A stretch of DNA of 64,000 bases, taken from the NCBI RefSeq assembly GCF_905163445.1, contig NC_053182.1, positions 19,799,501 through 19,863,500 on the forward strand, read 5' to 3'. The stretch is from Pararge aegeria. Taxonomy: Eukaryota > Arthropoda > Insecta > Lepidoptera > Nymphalidae. The translations under genes and the position numbers were made by a program. The notes under the pieces are model-generated. The model saw only the letters and a program-made list of their open reading frames with translations. It had not been told where the DNA came from and did no database searches. Shown here piece by piece: positions 25,001 through 37,000 of this stretch (positions within the stretch are counted from its first letter, which is position 1; each line of letters starts with the position of its first letter).

Positions 25001-28000
25001 CAGTTACAGAAAAAAGTTTGGTGGTTCATATATACATATACCCATAAAATACAAATTTCATTACTTAAATATATACATATAATATATAAAAAAACAACAT
25101 TTGTAACTAAAGACAAATAAATAAAAAAAGTGTGTGTCAGCTCCGACGCACGACTGGAGTTTACTCCTTAAGTACGATTGTCTAAACATACACAAAAAGA
25201 GTTTATTTAGCTGAATAAAGATTAATACCATATGAAAGGGTAAATTAGAAATCCTGTGCAATTTATTCACACACGGCGGAATTGTAACTCCTTAAAAGTA
25301 GCCTACGGGAGATTGAGGTGGATTTAGAGTATCAGAACTATTAGGATAAATGTAATGTGTTGTCTAGTTTCCATGGTAACTAGAATAGGAAAAAAAAAAA
25401 TATAATGTTTTCTATCTCACTCTGTCCCATACATTTATGTGTTTGTTTCTTTACCTAAATAATATACGGTTTCCTTGGTAACTTAAATAGGAAAAATAAG
25501 TTAATTAAACGGAAGCGACGTTGCATGTTTGCGCATCACAGTTGCCGGGCATGCAACGTCGCAAAGCGAAAACGTAACGAGGTAATTGATCAGTAGATTT
25601 TACTCCTCACATTTTTCTCATACCGGGCGCCCTATGTATGAAAATCGATTCATACCGAGTAGACTCCAATTATAATTAAATGTACCTATCGAGCTTCGAT
25701 CAGGTAAGCCCGTTACCATCCTAAGATGGTATCGGGCTTACCTGATCGAAGTACGATCTGCCCTAAGGCAGATAGCAGGCAAGGGCTACCTTAAAGGTAA
25801 AAGATAATCTTGTAGACCCTTCCTCATCGGGGATCTCGCAGAACAGAACACTCTTAAAAATGTATGGCGGCCAAGATGCTGACAGGCAAACAAAAATTAA
25901 AAGCAAACAGTTTTGGCTTCAGTTTCGATTATCAGTATTTTCACAAAACAGCCGCGGACGACTTGACCCTAAAAATAATCTCACTTACCCGCCCTAGACC
26001 AGGAGCTGGGTACGCCCCTTTCTGTTAATCCTTGTTCATAGAGATAGTTTATGAGCCGTAGAGTGGCATGGGCTTATTTTTATCCCGGACAAAATGCAAG
26101 CAAGAGAGCAAGTCAGCAAGCGAGCAATCTTTCTGTTAATTATACTATAAATCCTAAATTGTGTTTGTTTGTCTTTCCTTCGCACCCTAACCAAGCTACT
26201 AATCAACTTGATACATAGAGTAACTTTTTGGAGAGTAACATATGTTACCTTTTATCCCGGGAAATAAAAAGGTTCCCACGGGATTAGTAATAAACCGTAA
26301 TGAACGCGGACGAAGAATGCGGGTAACAAGAGAGGAGTTCGAATCCCAGCACGCAGTCATTTTCGTTTTTAGCACTTGCTTCAACGGTGAAGTGAAACAT
26401 CGCGTGGAAACCTGCATGTTTCTGTTCTCCATAATGATCTCAAAGGTGTGTGGAGTCGACCAAACTGCATTGGGCCGCCATTGGTGAAATACAGCCTTAA
26501 CCCCGTCTCATTGTGGGAGGAGACCCGTGCCCTTTAGTGGGCCAGTGCTGGGTTCATATGATAATAATGATATATATGCAGTAATATTAACAGTCTGTAA
26601 TCCCTATCCCTATCCCTATACCTACTAATATTATAAATGTTAATGTAAGTTTGTTTGTTACGCTTTCACGCAAAAGCTACTTAACCGATCCTCATGAAAC
26701 ATTGTACACATATTCTTGAAAGTGCTAGAAGTAATATAGGATACATTTTATCCCGACAGTAAGCTCGGTTCCTTTGGGAGAAGGGGTGAAACTGTTTGAC
26801 GTTTTTACACCACAACTCCGACAAATTATAACCGATTAAAATAATTATTTTTGTACTATAGAGGTTATAATATTTGTTTTATTTTGCCCAAACTAAGGTT
26901 GGAGATATAGGACAGAACTCCTCAGCGGACAGCAGCAAACCCCTCATTTTAGGCTTAGCGACACTGAATACTTTAATTTTTTTTTAGATCTACAACTTAA
27001 TTTATTGCCACATCAAAAAACAAAATCAAACGCAGACGAAGTCGCGGGCAACAGCTAGTATAATATAACACAACGAGCTACCAAACCGCCCTAGGCCAGT
27101 GTGGTTGACTACGGCCTTAACCCTCATTCTGGAAAGAATTAAAATCTCATTGTGGGAGGAGATCCTTGCCCTGTAGTGGGTTGACGATGATGAATATAAC
27201 CTCTCAAAATCTGGAAAACTATCGCCTACTAAATTATGCATAGTCACAATCTTCTGTTGGATTATGATAGCTCTTCCAATATTCGTTTCTAACACTGTTT
27301 ATTAATAGGCCTTATAACTAATTTATTTCCTTTTCCCTACTGTTAATGCTAGATTGGCACGTTCTTTGCATCGCATCAAAATTCAAAATTCAGAATTCAA
27401 AATTCATTTATCATATATTCATCGCCTTGCTTAGACCATTACGTGATATAGCGATATTATCACAATAACCGCCATGCGAGTGATAAAATCGTGATGTATG
27501 GAAAAGCTTTCGCATATTCCTAAACTATTATCAAATAGAAGATTTATTAATGTTTGAGGTGTTTTTCAGTTTTGAATAAAATTGTAAAATTGAGATTTGT
27601 AATTGAAATTCCACTTACTGTAATCTGAACTGATTCGTAACTTTATTAAAATCTTAACTGCTCCTTGAACCTCCTATATCAGCTTGCTCTATAGGCAAGC
27701 GAAATTTTGTTAAATGTTTTTTAGTTATTCATTTGTACGCATATTTTTTAGGATTTCTTTTTTGGTTTGTATTTTATGTGATTTTAAAAAGGGCCTAAAC
27801 TTGCCTGATAACAGAATACGGCAAATAAATATTGGATAGAATTCAGGCGTACGAAACTTTATGATATATAATTTTAGCTATTACTAAACAATGTCAAGCT
27901 TAGCAATTGTTCATGTTAAAGGTAACTTGGATTATTGGATTCTACGGTAGGTACTAGAGCGAAACGTTTTGTACAGCTAAAGATTAAAGTTATTATAATT

Positions 28001-31000
28001 TGCACCGTGCAGATCTGCCTGGTTTTGGCGGATTGTAGCAAATTAATTTTAATTGGGGCAAAAAAAATAATGTAATTACAAATATGGTTGTGAAATCAGT
28101 TTTTTTTTTTAATATAATCATTTCTCTTTCTGCAGAATCAGAGCGGGCTGCAGCATATCTAGTCCAAGTATAACGGAGACGCCGGGCAAGCGGCTCCAAG
28201 ACCCCGCGTACAGATCCTGCGGGAAGTTCGGCAACAGTGGGAAACTGGCCAACAAGTACGCGGCGGGGGGTAAACTGGGCGGCAAGTTGGGTGGGAAGCT
28301 GGGCGGCAAGTATGGAGGGAAACTTGCGCAGGCGCTGGCGAGGCGAAGGGCACTGGCGGCCATGACACACCCTGGCCCGCCGGGACTTTCGGCGCCACTG
28401 TCCTACAAGTCCAGAGATGGCGCCGTTGAGCTGCAGATCCTGTGCCAGCCGGAAACGCAGCACAGAGCAAGGTACACTAACCCTCAGTCTTTTTTTTACA
28501 TTACAAAGGCTTGACCTTGACGACTTTCATGCCTGATGCAAAGCAATGGTGAGGTCTAAAACCGCTCTTGCCAAACCGGTACGTATCAGAAACTTGGATC
28601 ATAAGCGCTTCGTATGATTTGCCTGAATGTCAACCACGAAAGGGTGCCACCGTGCACGGAGTCTCGCTGTCCTGTCGCAGAATGGTGAAGCGATAAGGCC
28701 GCCTTTTGTATCGTACTACATACTTAAAATTTCTTTTATTTTTTATTGACTTGATGTGGAGTACAAATAAAGAGTTTAAATAAATAAATCGTGTCGGAGC
28801 CTTCTAGCGTCCAAGTATTGGATAGTCAGTCGATATAATCGGGCAATGAAATTTTAGTTTCCTGCCTTTAATAGCCGAGCTGGGCGCAAGCATCATCTCC
28901 CACAGGAGCGAGGATTCTTGAGCATTGACCCGCCATGCTGCCATTCCAATGCGGGTTGGTGGACTTTAACGATAACGATTATCACCAATTAGTAATAATA
29001 ACTGGGACCGACAGCTTAACTTAGAATGCTCTAACAGAAAACCACAATACCTAACCAAGTTTTAGACCTACCTAGGTTTTCGAACAAGTACCACGTGATC
29101 AACAATTCTGGTCATTAAACATGCTAACCAATAGAGTATGATTCCGTTTAGTAAGACGCTTCAACCGTGGCTAGTTGATACAACGCAGAAACCGACTTGG
29201 GTATAATATAATTTACATACTAGTTAGTGTATCATGTTAGTCCGGTACCATCTAAGACTGCATTATCACGTACCAACAGGTGAAATTGCAGTCAAAGGAT
29301 AACTTGTAGTCGATGTAAAAAACGTTATTCATATACGTTAACTGTTTAAAAGTAATACCCAAATCCTGTCTAACAAATCTTATTAAAATTATGTGTTTTA
29401 AATAGGTTTTCCAATAATAAAAGATGCAACCCTAGCCCCAGCTAAAAACCCTGCTATTCTTCCGGAAATCTCACTTGTTACTTGTTTATATGAAAACTTT
29501 CTACTTACTAACTTAGGAACCTATAACTTATGTATTAAATAAATGAAAGTAATGAATGAAGTGTTAAATGAAATTTATTTCCCTTCCAGATACCAGACAG
29601 AAGGCAGTCGTGGAGCAGTCAAAGACAACTCAGGGAACGGGTTTCCGGTTGTCAAACTAGTTGGTTATGACAAACCTGCTGTATTACAGGTAGTTATGCA
29701 ATATTTTTGACATGTATACCTAATTTTATTGTTGGATAGAAGCGAGCGCTATTTTCTACATTTTCATAGTATTAAAACAAAAATAAGTTTAATTGGCTAT
29801 AATCCGCGAAAACCAGGCAAATCTGCACGGTACTATTCATAATTTCTTCAATCTTTATACACCAGACCACATAGATCTTACACAATGTACTCTCAATCAC
29901 GATGATAATAATTGTATAAGTTTGACGTGTCTAAGTGTTTGTGTCATCGCATTTCCCGAAAGGATGAACCGATTTTGATTTTGTTTTTTTTTTTATGAAA
30001 GGGGAATAAGTTGGAAGTGTTCTAAGCTATGTTTGATGATAATCGGGCAATGTTGGCTGAACGATGGCCGCCGCCCAAAAATAGCAGATGACATATTTTT
30101 TTTCACAACTCTGAAGGTCGTTGGATACAGGTATCAAATGAATGGGCTTCACTTGTAGAATAATTTACACTATGCATTTATGTAGAATGCTTTTTAAATT
30201 TTTAATTTATTTTTGTATAAATTAAAATTTGTATTTTCCATCAGTTTGGTATTCATTTATTTATTTATTTATTTACATCTTGTTAGTAGGTACGGCAGGG
30301 CCACTTACAGTAACGAAATGAAACTACATACATAATTTATGGATAACTATAAGACAAATGAATGAAAGAGAGACGACATTAAACATTATAAAAGACATGA
30401 TATTAATATAGTGTATTATGTTTTTTTTTAATAAATAAATATACAATACACACATCACCATCTAGCCCCAAAGTAAGAGTAGCTTGTGTTATGGGGTATA
30501 TGGTACTAAGATGACTGACGAATATTTTTAAGAATAGGATACATAAATGCTTATAATATACATATAAACAACCAGACACTGAATAACATTCATGTTCTGC
30601 ACACAAAAATTTTCCAGTCGTGGGAATCGAACCCGAGCCTTGGACTCAGAAAGCAGGGTCGCTGCCCGCTGCACCAATCGGCCGTCAGGTCTGAATATTG
30701 AATTCAAGGTCATTCAATATTATAAGGGTATCTCAACAATTCAAGGAACAAAGCTGTCCACCCGTCATGGTATGGTGTATTGTAGGATCCCATCCTCGTC
30801 GCCACTTGTAGGATCTGCTAAAAACGTCCCCTAGTCACTGGCTCGGCAATGCTCACGACCAACTGTCACAAGTCTACTCTAGCCTGCGGCTCGGGTAATA
30901 CTGACGTAGTAATATTGCTCAGGAACACACGAGACAGTGTAATCAAACGAAAAAAAGTCCTGGTTGTCAAAATATTATTCCTTAAAAAAAGGCAGTTTTA

Positions 31001-34000
31001 TTATCAAGGCAATCTTATGATGATAAATCAGTTTAATTGATCCGGAACTACCAGTGGCGTGCACTTAATACGTGCACCTACAATTTTTATCCACCTCGTA
31101 CGCAAAGTTTTTGAAGTAAAACTTCTTTAGGCGCGACTAGGGAGTAACTCAGATTTTATTTCTGACGGAAGTTACGCTTACAGTCAGACGTTTGTGTAGT
31201 TATTTAAAAATAATAATTTTGATTGCCGTAAGTATATGTAATATACTCCACGTTTCTTGACTTATACGCCAGCTAGTGGCAAATATCATAATCAATTAGG
31301 ATTTCTTATTTCCAATATTTTCGAACGGATCTATTGTGAATAGCAAAGTGAAAATAACTTTTGTAATAAATAAATTATTAATAAATTTTCTGACGATTGC
31401 GACATTCTATAATATTTAATGACAAGGTTATATTAACATGTGCTGATCTAACCTTCCATATTCTACTCTCAATTATTCTATTTAACAAATGAAAACATTT
31501 ATAAAATATGAAAGTGATATTAATGAATATTAAATGAAATGGCGGAGTCCCAGGAACATTTTACTCTTTCATCAATAAACAATAATAAAAGATTTACTTT
31601 AATCGCGCGTAAAGGTTACACCCACACACTTTTTTTTTATGCCACATCTTTATATATATATTTCTTGTGTGCGTGTGTATGTCACTGAACTCCTCCTAGA
31701 CGGCTGGACCGATTTGATTGAATTTTTTGGTATGCGTTTGGGTGGCACCCTGGATGGCTTAGATTCACAAATCAGCCCGACAGATGGCGCTGGGGTCCGC
31801 TAGTTTCATATATGTTTTACTATTTCAGGTGTTCATAGGCACAGACACGGGTCGCGTGGCGCCACATATGTTTTACCAGGCGTGCCGCGTCTCCGGCAAG
31901 AACTCCACCCCCTGCAAGGAGCGGAAGGAGGACGGTACCGTGGTCATCGAGATAGACCTGGAACCAGGCAAGAACTGGCAGGTCACCTGCGACTGCGTCG
32001 GCATACTCAAGGTCAGTTGTACTGCATCTCGCCAGGTTATGGAACTATGTTTGCTTGAAGCGATGATAGCCTAAAAGTACGAATGAATGAATGAATGAAT
32101 GAATGTACTTTTAGCACTTAAACTCCCTTATTTTTAGGTGTAATACACCTAAAAATAACTTAATTGAAGAAGTTATAAAACTACACCCGTTATTTTTACA
32201 AGAATACAAAACTTTAGAATATACTTTAATAACAAAAACAAACGTGAACGAGGTATCTACGTTTTAAGATATTTCCCGTTCCTTAATAATTATGTAAGAC
32301 AAATTATAATATATATTACACAATTCGGGTATGTATATAAAATAAAATGAGCACAATTCGGTGCGAGTCCAGCACGTGTTTATCTAGGGGGCTATTTTAG
32401 ACCCGCTCTTTGACCCGGCGGTCTGCCCCGGCTTCCTATCTGGGGTCAACGTGCCACACTACACCGCATACATGTTGCGGCCCACTCGTTAATAAGGGCA
32501 TTATTAATAAATATTAGCATTTCATAAAAAAAAAACAAGTGGTATATATTACAAAAATATATATATATTATATATATATATATATATATTTTTTGTAAAA
32601 TGTATATATATATTTTGTGACAATATTTAGGTATACAATATAAGTATATGTCAATATAGATATGTAAAACAAAAAAGAAATAACTGCATATTTTGTAATT
32701 AATAGATCTCGTAAACCAATGTAAACTTAAAACCTATACTGTGATGAGAAATAAATGGCTTTTTTATTTATTTATTACAAAATGTTACGTGCCGTGTGGT
32801 GCCGTCTACTTCAGTTTACTATAACGTATCGAAGTAGCGCCATCTAGTCAAATATTATGGGTTAACAGTATTTTCAATAGATGGCGCTCTTACTACTATA
32901 TAAATCGTAGTTAACGTACACACGATCGAATAAGTTCGAAAAGCACACACTTGGCGTCACCAGTGCTCCTCTGACGAACCCTTGTCGGCGGCTAAGGGAA
33001 TATAACGGAGAAGGTCCTTATGCGATCACCAACCCGTCTGCCAAGCGTGGTTGGACAGCGGCAGCGGCTATTAATGATGTTATAACGACAAATACACGAA
33101 GACGTTGTTGAGAGACCGGCAAAGTGATTACGTATTTCGCGACAGGTTTGCGACAGGCGTAAATCTTGCCATCACTGCTGTCTAACGTCACTTTTTCATA
33201 CAATAAATAAACAAAAGTGACGTGTCGCAAACCCGTCGCGGGATACGTAATCACCCTGCGGTTCGGAACAGTTTTTTTGTAAATAAAAGATTGCTTGCGT
33301 ACAATTAATGAATTTCTTCCAAACATATTTATGCAAATTTCTTCACTATATTTTCTTTCACCGTTAAAGCAAGTTATATTTAATCGCTTCAATGTAAAAA
33401 ACGCAAAATAAAAAACGCACATAACTCGAAAAATTTAGGGGTGCGTGCCGGGCAATCGAACTGGGTACCCCAACTGGCATGCTGATGTGTGAATTGTGTG
33501 AAAGCTATTTAATTTCAATTTCAATTTATTCAGCACAATACATAACGTCACATTTATAATAAGTACAATATTTAAAATCGATCTAATTATATTAAGTAAC
33601 GTATGTAAACCCAGTTTGCGCGCAGCCATTTTTTTTCTTTAATTAAATAATTTTATGAATTTTATAAAACATAAGTAAAACATCGTATAGTAGGGAAACC
33701 GATTTTATGTGGGATGCTCAAAATAAAAAAAATCATTTACAGAATAAAAGGATTGCTCTGTGAGGTGTTTTTTTAAATATTTTATTAAATAAATTAATTG
33801 TCATTTTCTAGTTTTCCTAATAAAATCTAAACATTTTTATTGACATTGTGCATGGAGTTTGCTTGTGGAGTGCAAATTTTAAAATAAACAGGACGGTGGG
33901 TATTCTACGCACTGCCCAATTTATCACTTTAAATACAACATTCATATCTAAATGTATATAGATATAATGGGTCGAGACGACCTGTAATTAGTGTTGATTG

Positions 34001-37000
34001 CGATGCAGTTATAATATATTTCACTTGAGTCTGCAAATTGAATAAAATAAATTATTATATACTCACACGTACTTACTTCTGAATGTATGTGCATGAAATG
34101 AACTAATGTGTAAGGTCAGTTATAAAAATAGATTTATTATTTACTGACGTTGGTATTTTTAAAGCATAATAATTCATAACAAATTTATGTTTTAAATTCA
34201 CGTTTCATGTTGACACGTGTTTATAAACTGAAATGATAAAGATAAAACGGATGTGGCTTTTAACACAAATATAAAAAACTAGATATTGCCTGCGATTTTG
34301 TGCCTTTTAGCGGTTTTTTGAAAATCGCGTGGGAACCGTTTGCTTTGCCGGAAAAACTCCTATGTCGTTGTCCGTCAAAACACTTGATACATTAATAAAG
34401 GAAATAGTAAAATCCCTACTAATATTATAAATGTAAATGTAAGTTTGTTTGTTACGCTTTGTGAAAAAATCTCAAAATCTCATATATGACTATAGGTGTA
34501 GACTATGTAGCAGTACGCTGCCTTCCAAAATAACGCGGGCGACGCCGCAGGGCACATCTAGTAGTTACATAAAACATACACAAATGTGGGGTGATAACCC
34601 TTAGTACAATATTTGCTCGCAATCGAGGAGTCGTTTTCGAGTATAAAAATACAGAAACATCAGATGGATCCTATTTTTATAGTAGGTATTGTAAAATAAA
34701 GAAAAAACTAGCTTCTGAATTAAATATTATTCCAACTGATAGTATATCTATAAATATCAGAAATATTATTGTATAAATCAAGGTTAATACTATGTACAAC
34801 TAGCTTCTCGTCGCGAAAATACATGCAAACTACAGTAAACGAAATAACATAGAAGTCGCTCTTTCTAACGTATCGTCATTCGAAATAACACCATTGATAC
34901 GCGTTAATACGCACCAAGAATTAAATACATGATTGGCCGGCAAGTAATCTGACAGCATTGTGACTAGCGAACGAATGTGGGGCACACCCTCAAAAGCCAC
35001 TCAGGCCACTCAGCCAGGCTTAAGATACAATTTTTTAAAAGAATATCTCGTTACGCCAAAGAACGTATCTTAAGCTAAGGCCGCTGGTGTACGTGTCGCA
35101 GGAACGCAACGTGGACGTAGAGCACCGCTTCGGCGAAACCCTGGGCGGCTCCGCGCACGCCACTCGCGGCAAGAAGAAGTCCACGCGCTGCCGCATGGTG
35201 TTCCGCACGGAGATAATGGACGCCAGTGGCCAGCCGGAGACGCTACAGGTCTGCTCCACGCAGATCATATGCAGTGAGTACAAGCTTTCCTTTGTTTTAT
35301 TCCACTCAAAGACAGCCCTTGTCAGCAATCTCAAATAAATAAATACTAGCGGACCTGCGCGACTTCGTCCGCGAATGAGTCGACTTAAAAAAATAGTCGT
35401 ATGTCCAATATAAACCCGAGATTCCAATAAAAACGAATCCTAGCTTGATCAATTTATCGCCCCCGAAACCCCCCGTATACAAAATTTCATGAAAATCGTT
35501 GGAGCCGATTCCGAGATTCCATTTATATATATTTATATATACAAGAATTGCTCGTTTAAAGATATAAGATATATTCTACGACAATGCCATCGCCATCTTG
35601 CACCAAAGTAACTGTAGCTTGTGTTATGTTTACAAAGATAGCTGATGAATATTTTTTTAAGAATGTAGCACACATAAATACTTGTAATATACAGATAAAC
35701 ACCCAGTCACTGAAAAACATTAATGTTCATCACGCAAACATTCTCCAGTTGCGGAAAACACGGCCTCGGACTCAGAAAGCAGGGTCGCTGCTCACTCGCC
35801 AACTGGCTATCAAGTGGAGAACTCTAAGGAATCCAGGTTTCCTCATGATGTTTTCCTTGTTTGAAGAAAGACGGTGTAATAATCTGAGCTGAAGAGACTA
35901 ATATAACATTGGAAAACCTCCAAACTACGCATATTCCCTCAGAATAGAAGTTCCTTCACCGTTGAAGCATGTAATATTAAAAGAAATGCTATGTATGTCA
36001 CGACAAATGGTTTGTCTGCAGCACAACCGCCCGGCGTGCCGGAAGTGTGTCGGAAGTCGTTGGTGTCGTGCCCCGCCACGGGGGGCTTGGAGCTGTACCT
36101 GTTGGGCAAGAATTTCCTCAAGGAGACCAGGGTGGTGTTCCGGTTGCAGCAGGACGGTGGCAAATGGGAGGAGGAAGTCGCCCCGGATAAGGAGTTCTTA
36201 CAGCAAGTAAGTCTGTCATTGCTTTTATCATCGGCATCTCAACCACAGGATGTCAACTGCTGGACATAGGTATTTTGTAAGAATTTCTACATGCTACGGT
36301 TTTGTGCCCCAACGACTCAACGTACCTAATCTGCTACGTGCCACCTTACCAGCACATAATTAATTGACCCGACAGTACGACTCAATATACCTTCCTCAAA
36401 CAGACGCCCCTAGTGTGCTGCGTGCCACCGTACCAGTACAAACTTTATTGACCCGATAGCATGACTCAATGTACCTTCCTCAAACAGCCGCATCTAGTGT
36501 GCTGCGTGCCACCGTACCAGCACATACTTTATTGACGCGATAGCACTACTCAATGTACCTTCCTCAAACAGACCCACCAAGTCTGCTGCGTGCCACCGTA
36601 CCAGTATGTACATACTGAATTGACCCGTACCAGCACATACTTTATTGACGCGATAGCACTACTCAATGTACCTTCCTCAAACAGACCCACCAAGTCTGCT
36701 GCGTGCCACCGTACCAGTATGTACATACTGAATTGACCCGTACCAGCACATACTTTATTGACGCGATAGCACTACTCAATGTACCTTCCTCAAACAGACC
36801 CACCAAGTCTGCTGCGTGCCACCGTACCAGTATGTACATACTGAATTGACCCGTACCAGCACATACTTTACTGACGCGATAGCACAACTCAATGTACCTT
36901 TCTCAAACAGACGCATGTAGTGTGTTGCGTGCCACCGTACCAGCACATACTTTATTGACGCGATAGCACAACTCAATGTACCTTTCTCAAACAGACGCAC

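Larger units (their letters stand above)
19036..28135 (+). other. NFAT intron 2
   Basis: 9.1 kb. Outside the listed repeats, 19040-19670, 20280-20920, 21095-21890, 22800-23170, 24621-24850, 25800-26320 and 27200-28130 show no gene. 21180-21300 is GC-rich (GGCTCCGGGATCTCCTAGGA) and may be part of an unknown repeat. Confidence 0.6.
28472..36021 (+). other. NFAT introns 3-6
   Basis: Four introns (28472-29589, 29690-31828, 32012-35101, 35274-36021). Beyond listed elements: a (GAAT)n run at about 32081-32105 and a LINE-tail-like ATTTCAATTTCAATTTATTC at about 33515 were noted. 28800-29150, 30700-31040, 31110-31640, 33260-34410 and 34565-35015 are otherwise blank. Confidence 0.6.

Noticed and set aside
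28118..28470. Antisense frames of 81-156 codons over NFAT exon 3
   Set aside because: Shadows of the GC-rich Gly/Lys coding sequence; no family match, and they run across the splice sites of the + gene.
36318..36994. CRISPR-like array from regularly spaced repeats
   Set aside because: Eukaryotic intron; repeat and spacer are both conserved, and the unit is clearly derived from the adjacent exon edge.
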